Source: Dirofilaria immitis
Lineage: Eukaryota; Nematoda; Chromadorea; Rhabditida; Onchocercidae
NCBI GenBank assembly: GCA_024305405.1
Contig: JAKNDB010000105.1
Span: 1,612,001 to 1,676,000 of the forward strand
Direction: 5' to 3'
DNA length: 64,000 nucleotides
The notes under the pieces are model-generated. The model was not told the DNA's origin. It did no database searches and was given only the letters and a program-made list of their open reading frames with translations. This document shows positions 26,889-41,200 of this stretch, piece by piece; positions within the stretch are counted from its first letter, which is position 1; every line of letters begins with the position of its first letter. A program made the position numbers and the translations under genes.

Positions 26889-29800
26889 TTAACGCCGCAC
26901 CTTAACGGGCGATGGACTTTCACTACTTCTCCTCCTTTTGCCTAAAGCCAAATAAACATCTTTTTCACGTTCACGCTGATTGCTTATTCTATCCTGAAAA
27001 ATTAACGTTCAACAAAATTCACTCATAGAACAAAAAAATTTGAATATTTAAAGCCAGAGAGTGTCTTCAAAGCATCAGTTAGTCATGCTTTAAACTGATT
27101 TACTACTCTTACCATTATTTCACAAAATGATTCATTACACATTGCAAAGATATCATAAAAATGAAATTGAATAACACTTTGGCATCCCTTTCTTTTTGTC
27201 CATGCCTCCTTCTATAATTCAGAAATCCTAGACTTAATTTGCTCCAGTCTTATTTCCCAAAAAGTGATTAAACGAAATACATCAGAATTCAAAAGTCGAG
27301 TCGAAAGCGTTTTGTAAGATGTTTGTTTAGCCTTATCAAAATAGTATCTTTTCAAAATAAATCATGTTCTATAAATCACACGAAAAATAATATCAAATAA
27401 CCTTCTCATTAACTTTCCGTCGACCCTCTCGACTTCTGCTTCGATGACGCCGATCTTTTTCTGCCCGCCGTTCCTCCCTTGCTCGTCGTCTTTCATCTCT
27501 CTGGTGTTTTGAATGGTGATGATTACGTTTTGATGGCCGATCATGTTCTGTCGATTCAGCCCGATGGTGATAATAAATAGGTGAAGAACGGAACCTAAAA
27601 ATAAAAAAATTAAATATCAAATATCCTAAATAAAATTTTCCCAATAAAAATAAATCACTTTTGGGTTCAACTGGTGATCTTGAGTGTGAACGTGAGGTGG
27701 AAGAAGATGTCTGCTTAGCACTGTAATGGTCGTTTTCTTTTTCTCTGTCACGCTGAACTTCCTTTTCCTTTCCGCTTCCTAAAATGCTATCACAAATCAG
27801 GAATGTGAAGTGAAAACTGCAAAAATAGATTGCATATGTAAAAAATCAAAGGTAATGCAGAAGTAATCCTTTAAAGCACTCATACATTTGCAATATAATA
27901 CTACGCAAAGAATGTGAACTATAGTAAAAAATCCACAACATTATACTAACCTTCCTTTGTTTTGCTTCTAGTACCATTCTGTCGTTCCATTTCTGCAGCT
28001 TTGCTAGCAATTTCACGACGTCTTTTTTCCAAAATAGCTTTTGCTCGTTCGACTTCTTTATTTGCCATGCTTTCTGCCTGTTGCGCTTTTGCAAATGCAT
28101 TGCTGAGACCTATTCGTAATTTGTTCAATGTATCATTTAACCGTGTCCAGTTCGGTGCCTAAATTAAGAAAATTATGGGGAAAAAAACTATTCAGATATT
28201 TCTAGCACTGGTATTTCTAAAAAACAATGAAGTATCGTATGTGTCGCAAGCATGCAGTTCAAAAAAATTCAAAAATAGTTCAAACTATATTAATTACCCG
28301 TATTCGAGCATAAACTTGAAGAAGTAAAACTGAGATCGTCTGTACATCCCTATCACTTGCATCAAACGCTTCAAACCAAGGAAAGGGCTCACGAGGAAGA
28401 GGCAGAGGTTCCTGAAAATTTCAAACTTATAAACTGAAAATGTATCTTCAAAATAAGAAATATTACGCTCAAAATTCCTAAAAACTTACTGCTATGGTTC
28501 TTGCTGCAAGATGAATGCAAGCGCATGCAATTGTTTCCGGTCGATATCTGAGAAATATATCTGTACGTAACCCATCATTCATGTAACTCCTAAAATTACA
28601 AATTGGTGAAATATTTTTAAATGTTAATCTTATTTTTGAACTACTCTGGAAGTTTAAAACTGCGCTATAGCGAAATTATTCGGAGAAAAATTCTCTTAAA
28701 GAAGATAAAAACAAGTCAGTGGTAAAAATTGCCTTTTTTATTATATCGAAATGATTACAAAGTGCTCCTCAAAAACAAATCTAGAGAAGACCTAATAGTG
28801 CGACAGTTTTCAAAATCAGTTACTACTTTTTGAATATTATATATATAATATTTACCACGCTTTTTGCATGAGTTCATGATTGCCGGTAGCGCCCAATGCA
28901 TGAAGATATGCATATATAAGTTTATGTGGATGATTGACATGTACTACAAAACCAAGCGCATTTAACAGCTTTCGTTCTGCTTTTATCACCTGATTCTTCA
29001 AATCCACGTAACTTCGATCCAGAAGCATTGGTTCATATCTAGAAATAATCAATTATCCAAATAATGGTTCCGACGCCTAGTGAATTCCTATGAACGGAAT
29101 AATTATATGTTGAACAACTTCACTATTATATTAATAAGAAGTTAAGTCCGATTTGAGCACCTGTAAGCATCGTCAGCAATGCCTACACCACCTTAAATAA
29201 GTAAATAATTTAAAGACACCACACATCCTTTTGATACAATTCTGAAAAGTGAACAACATAAACAAGCAACTGACCTTCTCCTTCCTATCAAATATCCTTC
29301 AGTAAACCATTGCTTCCTATATGATTATACAAAATAAGTCCATTTTGCAGTTTTGGAACTGCAATCAAAAAGGTTCTTATCTGCTTCCTGCTTTTGTCAA
29401 GAGTTGGCAGAATTTCAAAATACTTAAACACAATAACTAAATTAGAAGTTAATTTGGAAGAACACAATTTGAAGAAAAAGAAAGAAAGGAAAATACATCT
29501 GTCTAGAAGTGGATTACACATATATATTTATATCTTTTCATAAGCCATAAAGAGAATTACGTAAATTTCATATCAACTCACCTCAATTATGCTAACATGT
29601 ACAGAGTTCACACACATTCAACAGTTGTTTATGCACGAAGAAAACAAATTAATATAATTCACGCATATTTCAAAAATATATATATAAAAAATATTGCTGA
29701 ATAATTTGAAAGAGTGAATGAGTTGAATCAAACGTGGCTTCATGACGGTCAGCTTGTGGAAAAAAATAAATTAAAAAATTGAAAAAGAAAATGAATAAAA

Positions 29801-32800
29801 ATAATGAGATTGAAAATGGGAAAATAAAGAAAAGAAAATATATGCGCTAGATAGAATTGGTTAGAATGCGAAAATTATCCCTAAATGTAGACAAAAACTA
29901 TTAGTATCTAAAAACAAGCACTAAAAGGATAAAAGAACATTTGAGAAATAATATTATCTACATATATATATTTTTGTTCTTCTAAAAAGTAAAAAATAAA
30001 TGAGCTTAAATGCTTGGAAAACTCCTGGAAATGTAAAAACTTCTGAATATAACTTTTGAATATATACAGTATTTACATAAATTATAAGAAAAGAATAAGC
30101 AAAAATTATTACTAAAGTAGCTACCAGACACTTTAACTAATAAGTTATCACACCTTATCTCCGTTGAAAATTGCATACTCGTAACGTTTGGAGTAGTACC
30201 GTATTTTTTATATAACGTGAAGATTTTCTCTTTGCTGCATATGTTTGGAAATTTTCTCAGTACAGACATACTACAGTTCCAAATGACATTCGTATGATCC
30301 TATTACATCACTAGTAGGTAAGCCCAATAAAGTATTTGTAAACAACAAGTATTTACAAAACCAGCATAGGGAGTGAATCCTGCACAAAAGCAAACTAAAG
30401 GTACTTTCATCATTACATCCACTGTTTACTAGTCAACAATCACAGATGCGGAACAACAAAAGTCCACGAAAAATAAATGGTCACATCAAACGTTTTAGAA
30501 AACTAGAAAAGGAGTATTTAATTCTAGAATGAAATTTAGAAAATTAAAGGTATCAAGATTGAAAAGCAAATCATAAAAATCGACAAAAGGCTGTATATAA
30601 AAAGTCTCATTTTACCGATCTCATAATACTTAGATTTTGTTGCTCTGCTGGTTCTTCCAGAGTTTTGAAAATTAATAAATACCTGAATATATTTGACGTC
30701 CGATTATCAACTGAAGCCGGATTATTGTTATCCTAAGATGGGAAAAATTAGTTTTCATTTACAACTAACATTTAGAAGATTTCTATGTATCTCCTTTTCA
30801 ACGCAATCCAGCAATGGTTTTAAATTAACTTACCTGTTTGTATACGATAAAGTTCAGTCGCTCCAGCGACGCTGCTGCAACAAATCAACCAATATGCAAA
30901 AAAATTTTTCATTACCAAATGAACACAAAATCTACAGAGATCGGAATTCTTCCGAGTTCTACTTTGTCATTTAAAAAAATCAAAGCAAATATATTAAACC
31001 AAATAATAAGATATAATAACAGAAAAGTGCTACCAATAGTTTTCCGCCAACTCTTGACAATTGCTAGCAGAATACAGAAAAGCAAACCTTTTCCTGAAGG
31101 GAATAAACAAATTGTTGTAGTCTCCGATAAATGCATAATAAATGGATAACCATTAGCAGGATTTATTGGTGAAAATACATGATAATCTACAGAGCAATCG
31201 AATTATATAAATTCCGCGAAATTTCCCCAAAGACGTAATGAAAAAATGATGACGTTTCTGGGGATATTAAAAGACATACCTTATATTTTTCGGGGAATGC
31301 AAGAGAGAATTCATGCTGCTATTTCGTAATCAAACAAGAGAGTAGACCGAAGTAAAGTTAACAAACAATTCGCATTTATAGGATTTAAATTAGTAGTGGA
31401 ACCACCAACGCATGCAATCCCAACTCACGTAAGTGTTAAAATGCTTACGCATAAAGAAACTGATAAATAGAATTGAAATTACATTAAAATTACTACGAAA
31501 AAGTTGAAATATTTCGGGACTGCAAATAAAAACAAGCAGTAGCTGTTACCATGGTTTACTGAAAATAATTTGATTAGGAAGGCACCAGTTGCTTGTAGCA
31601 TCGTCCACTCCATGCGTCACTAACGTGCATCAGAACAGCAGAGTGCAGTGAACTGCACTGCACGTATATAACGACAGTATCGAGATAGTGTGCATATATG
31701 TCGACTCCATATTGATAGGTAGTCTTTGATAACACACACAGAGAATCAGTAAAGACGAAATCCAACTTGAAGAGAGCTCCAAATGTGCTTCATTCATCTC
31801 TGTAGAATGGATGGATGTGGTGACCGTACAAGAGAGTGGAGGCACACGCATTTTTACTGCCATACGTGTATCCGCTCTGCCAGCTCTGTGTGTCACCTGG
31901 AGTGATTAAAAATATGATCAAATGTATTTTATAATTTTACAATAATCCACCGCTAATTCTGGATTTTTTATTAGAAAATGCAAAAATATATCTAAGCATG
32001 ATTAATGATTAGCTAGTAAATTCCTTCCGGTTTTCCTCCCTTTCGAGTATGAGGTGGGTACATTATAATATTTAGTGTCAATTAAGATTTAAACCAATGA
32101 GATGCATTTCCAAATTTCTGACTTATTTTATTGCATCCAAATAGTGCATACAGCAAGCCAAAACCAAGAAATGACTTGCCTAGCACAGCATAAAGCATGA
32201 TGAAAAAGAATCTCAGCTATTCTCCTGTTAATTCACAACTGATATCAATAATCTCCAATTTTTTCGGAATAAATATAATTTATTTCTGTTTTTTTTTTTG
32301 GAAAAATTCCCTTCCAATATATATTCACTATGTTACAATCAAATCATAAGCTCATATGCTTCTATTAGAATGACCTAAAAGATGGAAAGTTTTTCAATTG
32401 CACAATTATTCTGTGCAACGCCTCAGTAAGTCTCATTATCAAAACACAAACATCTAATGATATATGATTCAGAACGACGAAAAACCGCCGCCTGAAATAA
32501 ACGTCAAAAAGCGTTTTGAAAAGCATGCAAAAGAACATCCAAATCGATAAACATCAGTTTATAATTATTTCTTTTCTTTTAAAAAGCAGCGAGAAAATAA
32601 TCGAATTAAAAGATGAAACAACGATTTGAATGTCAAATCATGACGATGCCTACAGACACCAAAAATACGAACTCGTTACCGACTAATGAAAAGCCAAATA
32701 TATTTCAGAAATAATGTTGAGGAAATTTCAAATAACCTCAAAACATCATCCTTTATATAAATAATATCCATCGCATGTTTTATCGTTTCCTTTCTTAAAC

Positions 32801-34189
32801 GCATAAATCCTGTACAACTATATATATATATATATATATATTTTATACAAATTATAACTAAGCTTACTTTTTGGATTCATTTCGTTTGCCATGTAAATGT
32901 TCCAAACGATGAAACACATTGATAACATCACGTGGTCGACGCGGTGCCTCCTCAATTTTGCTCGCTAATAAAAGGCATGCCATTACCGTATACTAAATAC
33001 CTATCATTACTATAACTGAAATAACGTAGATCAGAAAAAGTTAGTGAAAAAATCTGATAAATACAAATAATTCATATTTAAATTGATAACGATGCTATTC
33101 AAATCTTTCCTGAAGCAAACGAAAATATGATATGCATAATTCATAATACTTTATAAAATCCTGTTACACATATAATTTGGTTAAAAATAAAAACGTTTTA
33201 ATGATAGATGTCTATCTCAATAAGTAGCTGCAAAACAATTCGAGATTAAATGAATTAAACAGCTAATCAAAAAAAAATAAACGTCTGGAGCCAACAAATT
33301 GTGAGAAATAGTCCCACATTTAGTGTCTAGTTAAACAAATTGAAAACATGTATATAGCCTGATTAATTAAAATTGAATTCAGTTAGTAGAAACGCAACTT
33401 CTCAACAACTTTTGGAACATGAGCGAATCAAAATTCGCCTCTGACAACAACACTTATTAGAAATAATGCATTAGTAGAAAGTATGGCTATCAGAAAGTAA
33501 TGCAAACCTTTACACTCCAACAAAATCATCCTTTCACATAGAATTTATATTAAATATAAATATCCGAAAAGAGGGAAACTCAAAACATACTTCAAAATGA
33601 TGTCGAACAAATGACCGTTGATAATAAAATCGCTGATAAAGAATCTGTGCCGTCGCTGCTGCTACTTGAGGTATGCGAAGCAATATCGCACCTGACTGAA
33701 TTATTTCACAACCAAGATATCGCAAATCCTGAGTAACATCTTCATCACATGATAACAGATTGAACAAATTAAAAATCTTTATATAGCAAAAGCTGTTAGA
33801 AGCAAATTACATACCAGTTCGGTTTTCCGATCTAATCCATCAGCCAAAGAAGGAGGATTCCCTAATTTAGCTACTGAATGCTCATCCAGCGTGAGAAGCC
33901 ATTTATCTGCTGATATATTGATAGATGAAAACAATCTGAAATAGTAAGAAATTATTCATACCAGCTGAGAATTGAACACCTAAAAAATCAAGCATGCAAA
34001 CTGTTACCTTCTCTGTCCAAAACTGCTTAACTTTATCTTTGATGAGATATCATCTGCTAACTGTTCTTCTTTGACATCCTTAATGTCATTAGTAGATGAA
34101 TTTAAATTCGTCTTTCGTTGCGAATGCTCACCAAAATTTTTTGAAGACGGTTTTGGAACCAATGTCATCAAACTGTTTTTGGTCATCAT
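26889..34189 (-). CDS. cyl-1: Cyclin L (SR-type cyclin, CDK10/CDK11 partner)
   Basis: Eleven minus-strand exons: 34008-34189, 33815-33935, 33591-33776, 32868-32992, 28856-29038, 28490-28589, 28298-28411, 27951-28158, 27659-27778, 27402-27594 and 26889-26993. Cyclin L partners CDK11-type kinases in transcription and pre-mRNA splicing and localises to nuclear speckles. The first cyclin fold shows [44 protein letters not shown] and [10 protein letters not shown]. The second shows [16 protein letters not shown], the [14 protein letters not shown] junction and [14 protein letters not shown]. The C-terminus is basic and Arg/Ser-rich ([31 protein letters not shown]) and ends PVKVRR. Exon 9 needs one more A in the run at 27659-27662 to join exon 10 in frame; the total is then 545 residues, a normal length. 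The intron between exons 4 and 5 is about 3.8 kb, much longer than any other here. The start is the first of two adjacent Met codons. Confidence 0.92.
29039..32867 (-). other. Large cyl-1 intron
   Basis: This intron sits between exons 4 and 5 (donor AA|GTAAGC, acceptor TTTCTAG|A). It holds scattered open frames on both strands without motifs, a less AT-rich island at about 31570-31910, and a (TA)n run near its donor. Confidence 0.8.
32818..32841. repeat. (TA)n microsatellite
   Basis: About 12 TA units lie inside the large cyl-1 intron, just past its donor site. Confidence 0.85.
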
Positions 34190-35034
34190 AATCTATAACA
34201 ATACAAAATTGATTACCTAAAATCTGATAGGATTTGAAAAAGAAATTCAACTGACGACAAAAATAACAGGATCTAAACCTACATGTCTAAGATGAAAGAA
34301 ATAATATACGCAGCAAAAAAGTAAGCCATGCTTCCGATAAATTATTAATATAATTAATGAATTCAATTTATGAAATATCTTTTAAGACTAGATGCCAAAA
34401 ATATTTTACCAGAAAGAGATATAAAGATGGTACATCAATTAAGAATGTTTCACAAGCAATCAGTGCCTGTATGGTATACTCAAGACTGAAGTGCATGAAC
34501 AATTGTAAATAGCAATCATTAAAAAGGACATATGTAAATTAAAAGAAATTAAATTTAGAAGAAATGGATTCCTTTTTGAGCATTCATTCTTACTTGATAC
34601 AAAAGATTTTAGAAAGAGATTAAGAGTGAGGAAGTAATAATTAATTAATTACTCAAATCTCTAGAATACCCTTCCTCTCCTGACTGACTGTAAATAAATA
34701 CAGTGAATTAAAGAAATCATATCGCAATGGTATGAGCTATCGACGGACGGGCAGTGTACCCTTTGCGCACTGAGATATAATTCGAGCTGATACTTGATAA
34801 TCAATAAGCTAATCGCTAGATAAGCTAACAATCACTGGGCCAAATACCGTAAGCATCTTCTAAACTCCAAGAAAACCAGCGGGAAGACGACCAACAGGCA
34901 ACAAGAAGTACTGTCACACTATTACCAATCGATCGATGGACATGCTATAGTTGGTAAGCTGTCTGCATATCGAATTTGTTGTTATAGAAAGATGGTGAAG
35001 GCGCAAGTTTAAAATGAGGAATCGATAATCTTGA

Positions 35035-35048
35035 GTTACTATGGATAC
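35035..35048 (+). promoter_or_regulatory. Weak X-box-like site (RFX/DAF-19)
   Basis: GTTACTATGGATAC agrees with the X-box consensus GTTNCCATRGNAAC at all but two fixed positions. It lies about 250 bases before the nphp-4 ATG. It may be a second, weaker site or chance. Confidence 0.35.
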
Positions 35049-35127
35049 AAATACAAACATTTCTGGAAATACTATAAGTATGTTAAGCCAAGACTTGATT
35101 ATAATTATCATTCCTCGTCCTTGTCTC

Positions 35128-35141
35128 CTTCCCATAGCAAC
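35128..35141 (+). promoter_or_regulatory. X-box (RFX/DAF-19 binding site) of nphp-4
   Basis: CTTCCCATAGCAAC matches the X-box consensus GTTNCCATRGNAAC at every fixed position except the first. It is 155 bases upstream of the nphp-4 ATG. In C. elegans the RFX factor DAF-19 drives ciliary genes from X-boxes within a few hundred bases of the start codon, so the location fits nphp-4. Binding itself is inferred. Confidence 0.7.
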
Positions 35142-35296
35142 TAAAACTCTATCATTTGGCAAACTTGTACCGCTCCCCGGATGAAAGTTATCTTTTCCGG
35201 TCTATCTTTGTTTTCATTAATTTCCTTTATTTTGCATAATTTGTGAAAGTATATGTTTTAGCGGAAGTCAAAAATAAATTTGGAAAATTTTCAATA

Positions 35297-38200
35297 ATGT
35301 CTGAAGATGAATCTCGAATGAATATTACCAATAAATGGTACCAAAGAGTACAGATGTGTCGACTTGTACCACCACGACGTTCGCCGGTTGATCAATACGA
35401 TACACCGAAATGCTACGCATTATCATTACGAAATGCACAACTACCTAGTGTAATTATTCTTCTTGCAAATATGAAAGGATGTATTCAAAATACTGGGATA
35501 GATAACAGAACATGCTGGGAAAGTATCATCAAAAATTTCCATTTATTTGACAAATTTTTTGCAGTTAAAAATGGATATGTTATATCGCATTCATGCCTAT
35601 TTCTATGATAAACAGCAAAAGTATTATTTCGGGAAACCGTTTTATGGAAGATGGTATCGATCCGATTCAGATTCCGTTCTTTTTACTGAGGTAGCAAACA
35701 ATTGCGTATATCAAAGTTCCTTTCTGATTTGCTGTAATCAAATCGGCCAAGTCTGCATTCGCATGTTTTCGACTTAAATATGAAACTAAGAATTAGGATA
35801 CTTTAATGAAATATATGAAAATATGAAATGTTATAGATAATCTTCTTCTGGTGCTCATTTATCGATAATATTGACATTGTTCTGGAAGTGGTTGAGGGAG
35901 AACAGGAAAAACAAAATTCAAGTTGCTTATACACAGCAGCATGGACTTTGTTACCGCTGGGAAGCACGGAAAATTCAATAGTCGATTACAGTTCTCCTTG
36001 CGATCCATTACTTTTCCGCAGGTGCTATCCTTAGTTTACTCATTTTAAGCGGCCATTTTTTGAGTTCATCCAGCAGTTCATCGCAATGTTGTTGGATCAT
36101 TTACTTATTGCATCATTTTTATTGCTTTAATCAAGTGTCCTTTCAAAGTTGGATTCATTTTGAATGATCGTTTTGAATATAAAAAATCCAAAGTTGAATT
36201 CTTTCAGACTGCCACTGTATCTGGGATCTCCGAAAGCGTTGTTTTTATGACATCCGAGATGAATATATCAGGTGTTCCTCCCAAGACAAATATCGGTTTA
36301 GAAATTTGCTTGCAAACACATCAGAAAATGTGCAGTGTATTAGACTTCATTCCTGAATGGTATATGTTTGGCAAATGGGAAGATATTCCTGGATTGCGGA
36401 CATCCTATGATGGTTAGAGTATTATGAAGAAATAATGTCCTTCGCATCTAGCAATTTAAATGGCATTCAATATATGAAGGTTGCTCTCTTGTTGCCTGTA
36501 GAATTTTACACTCTACTGAATCTAATCTTCTTGTAAAAAGCAGTTATAATTATGGAAATTTTTAGGTGAATCTCAAATTGTTCTTCCGGAGGCGTTAGAA
36601 AGTCGAAAATCCATTTTAAGCAAAATAAAACTTTCATTCGGCATGAGTGTCTATAAATTTGAGCAATTTCTGCTTCATATGATGAACAATGACAGGCTTT
36701 ATCGAGCAAATAGATCACCTGCAGATATTAATGTTAAAATGATGCAGGTTCTGGAACGAAGGATTACGGTATTTTTGGCGTTTTTTTTTTCGCTTGACAG
36801 TTTTTTGAGATTAGTTTGAAGCTGAAAATACTAGTTTTTTTTGGAAAATCCAATTAGTTTTGGGTCAGTATCTCGGAACATTATGGTGAGGTAATTTTGA
36901 TTGTTTCTTTTCAAGATTATTCAATTTTTTATTCAAAACTTTTTAGGTTGGAGTCCATAATGGTCTTTGCTATGTCGAGAAACCGCAATGCCTCCATCTC
37001 AGTTTATTGGAAAATCAGCTTTGCAATGCTTTGGAAATGCGACGAAACCAGCTAACGAACAAATCAAACTTAACGTAAATTTCTATGGAATTTTGAGACT
37101 GCTGCATATAATAATCTCTATTGCTGTGAGATACATAAATTGCCAAAATTTCAGATTGCATTCGCAAAGTTTGTTTATAAATGGAAGTGTGATCTTAAAT
37201 AGATTGATTACAGATGGGAATTTTGCCGTTGTTTTCCTACTGGATTATCTCGTCGGAGTTTATTCTTGTGATGTCAGTGCTTGATATTGAAATTATGATA
37301 TAAACTTTGATAACCTGTTTTGCTAATAAATTAGCAGCAATAATTTTCAAGGAAATAATAACTTATAAAAAAGAAATTTTTGCACGATCAGTCGTCATCG
37401 ATTAATTGCAATTGCAGGGAACAGTACATTCATCTCAGTCAGTAATGGTCTGTTGGGGTGCTTGGTGTCCCTTTGCCGTAGATATCACGACAGATGATAA
37501 GATTACCGTCCCTTTACTTGGAGGTATTATTTGTTAAATTTTATTATATACATATATAATTTAAAGAAGTTTATTTAGGGCCAAACATCAATCCAGATGA
37601 ACGTTTGGCGTTCAAAAACTCGCTTTCCTTTCGTTCTGATTTGTCCTTTTGCGACCAGTCCCCAAATATTAAGATTACATTTGTATATGCAGGACTTAGA
37701 GAGGTTAGAATTTATCGTAATTGTATTTCTCTTTTTGCTTGATATTCTGTTAGAAATGTGAATTTTAATGTAGCGGAGTAATTTATCAAATCGAAATTTT
37801 GGTGTTCATAGTGCGCACAACTTTAATATGTAGACCTGCTGTAATCTGTCCTTAATTCTGCATAACGGTATGCGACTGATCATCTGGGTCATTATTCGTA
37901 ATTTCTGATTATTGCTAATAACATGGAAATCTAATTTTTTTGATATTGGGCGATGGATCCTTTATTTAAAACGTGGACATTCTATTGAAATAAATTTTCC
38001 AGATTAAGAAACTATTAGACACTCCAATATGCGTCAGTAGTAAGTCGCAACTACAAAATGCGAAAAGGCGAAATATGGAAACTATCGGACTTCAGCTTAA
38101 CTCAACTAAAACTGCTCATTATTCTAAAAGAAGACATGAAAATAGGTTTGCGAGTATTTGCCAGTATTTTACTCTCCCCGACAATGATAATTCGTATATG

Positions 38201-41200
38201 ACTCATACTTAGTAAAAAAATATAGTTAAGTCCGTTAGAAATCAGAAAAATAGAATGATTGGAATTAAGTGACTTAAAAATTCAATTCACTAGATGGTTT
38301 CTTTTAAAATAATCGATCCAATCATTTATTTCAGGCTCGAAATTAAGTCGTCACCGCTCGCATCACAGGTAACCTTTTGGTAATTTTGAAATAACGAGAA
38401 CATTGCATGAGCAACTACAAATTTTTCCATTTACTGCTGTGCACTTAGTCTTGTTAAAGTTATTGACATATGAAAAATGCAGGCAAAATGTACTTCAGGA
38501 AAAAGAAAAATTCGATGGGAAAATTGCTTTTAATGATAAGCAGAAATACGATATTTATACGAGCGTGGAAATACATAGTCTGCCATTAGTGAGGTAAGAT
38601 CTGTTGATCTTTTTCCCATTTACTTTTCTTACGATCTTTTGTAACAATTTTTTGAAAGCTTTTAGAAATGTTATTTTAGAATCTTTCAGAACGTCAAACA
38701 TACCGCGTGCATCTCTTGCTATTCTTGCTGATGTTTCATTTGCTCCTATAAAAGATCGCAACGGAAACAGACCGAAGCTTGTGAACATTGAAAATTGTCC
38801 GGTACTTTTGTTGAATTCAAAGATAAAATATTTTCATTTTATTTTTAAAAATTTTAAAATCTTTAGAAAGAAAACTTTAATTTGCTTTTTGCAATATAAT
38901 AATTTGAGTTACATTTTGCTAAATGAACAATAATTTGTATAATAATATTTTGTGCAAAATTCTGTTGGCTTTGGTTCTAGGCTCCAGACTTCAATATTGA
39001 ACTGAATGATAAACTAAACACGAATGAAACTATTGTGCAGTTTATGGCCATTAGAATTAGGTTTCCATTTACATTTTGAACATTTTTTTTTACATTAAAC
39101 AAGAAGATTTTGGTCCTCGTAATTATGTTCATTTATTAGTTCAGCAACGGTAAAATATTGAATTAAAATCAGCCAATGGAGTTTTTATTTACGGCTTTAT
39201 TAAAATTTCCAAATATTTTAGCTGCAGAGAGGATGACTTCATTAAGATACCAGCTGCAGTGTTCTTCACGATGGAATTCTATCGATTTCACACAGTTACA
39301 ACTGAAAGATTTGTCATTTGATTTTTCAGTTCAAAATACTTTTTATATTTAGAAAACTTTTTATAATTATTAATGATTATTTACAGCAAATGTAGGTAGT
39401 ATTATTTAACTATTACCAAGTATGAAGTTGTCAATGAACATTAAAATCAGAGGCGATTAATCTCTCAACAATAATGAATTGTAATTTTGCAGATTATCAT
39501 TGCATATACTTCACTCAAAAAAAGTCTCCAAGGACAGTTATTCGTGTTAAGACGCAGGGAAGTATCGAAGACATCGTCAAGGAGGACTGCAATGGCTTCA
39601 CTGTGAACAGTTATTTTTGTTGTAAAAATTCGGAGAAAATAATTTATGAATCTCAAAAAGTGTAATATATTTGGAAATTTAGATAAGATATGTGGTCGAC
39701 CGAAACTCACTTCCAGATGGAGACGAAGACGATTACATCAATTATCTCTCCAATGGACATGCGATCGTTGATGTATGGGATGCCGATTCTCTGTTACCTC
39801 TCGGCAAATCGTGTATTCCACTGAAAGTTAGTTTATTCAAACTATTAAATACATTATTGCTTCATTTGAATGTTAATTAAAATGCTGAAATACAGAAAGC
39901 GAAATACAAATTTGTTATATTAATCAAAAATTTTTTTCTTTTCATGATAAAAAGTTTTCATTAATATCATATTTTCAGGAAATGCGATTTTTATGAAAAT
40001 TTCAAAGATATAACATTTCTTGAGATATTTTCTCTAATAAAAGTTTTGAAATTTTTTCCTTATAGTCACTGCTTAGACATGGATCTGAAGCAGTACAGGC
40101 TGATTTACAAAGTGCGGTAGTGCTCAAATGTTTTTCTGAACCATCCATCACAACATGCGAAGTATTACTCCGAATTGCCAGTATTGGCCATCCATGTTTC
40201 AAACAAATAGGTATGATATAATAACTGTTGTTTCATAGTAAGGAATAAGTAGGTTTCTCAATATTTAACTTCATTGTGGATTATTAAAAGGGAAAAATTT
40301 TAAACAGACTGGATGTCGATTCATTTATTTGCTGTAGTTTCACGGAAGATAATACATAGTCAATGAGATTTTTTTCCAATAGAACAGAGCAATCCCTGAA
40401 AGCTTCGTCACCTCTAATATATATCAATACATGAAACTCAGTATTCTTAATTTATCTGTTGGACAAGGTGTGCTTGCTATCGCAATAAGTTTCGCTTTGA
40501 TTATTATGTAAAAAGACTGAGTAATAATAAGAGTTTTTTCAATACTAAATAAAATATATTTAGAAATTTAATTTAATTTCCGAAGAAAGTCTCTTTCTCT
40601 GGCTCATCAATTTTGTAATTCAAATTTAGATTTAAAGAGAAATACAACGAACGCAATTGTTAGTCGACAATTAATTCGAATTGGTCAAAATGAAAATGGA
40701 TCATATAGAATCAGAGCTAAACCATTGAACCCAATCCACGAAAATTCATTGCAACGTTTTATAGCTGCTCAAATGTGAATAATTTGATTATAACAGTATT
40801 TGAGATCTACTAGAACAATAAGCTTCACATTTTGTATATGCTTATTAACTACCTATTACAGAAATATCGAATTCTTAAAGATAATTATTAATGTTTCGAG
40901 AGCTAAATGAATGCTTAATGATGATATCAGATTCATGCATTTAAAAGTCTTCAGGAATGATAATTAATTTAAAGAATTTTAAAGAATCTAAATGATTATT
41001 TTCAATTGAAACCTTCAAGATTGGACATAAATCAGCGTTACAATGAAATTACAAATAATTCATTACTAGAAGCAAAAAGCGGAGCTCAATCACAAAATCA
41101 ATAACAAAAGTATGAATTTTTGATTTTTGAAGAATCAGTAATATGTTTGTTAAGTCAACAATTAACAAAAACGGAAAAAAAAGAAATTTTTGCATCCTAG

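Larger units (their letters stand above)
34190..35296. promoter_or_regulatory. Shared divergent promoter region of cyl-1 and nphp-4
   Basis: The region lies between the cyl-1 ATG (minus, 34189) and the nphp-4 ATG (plus, 35297). No coding exon is recognised. It contains the two X-box-like sites described separately. Confidence 0.5.

Noticed and set aside
30693..31149. Plus-strand open frames inside the large cyl-1 intron, considered as a nested gene
   Set aside because: Low-complexity translation, no splice structure, no motif.
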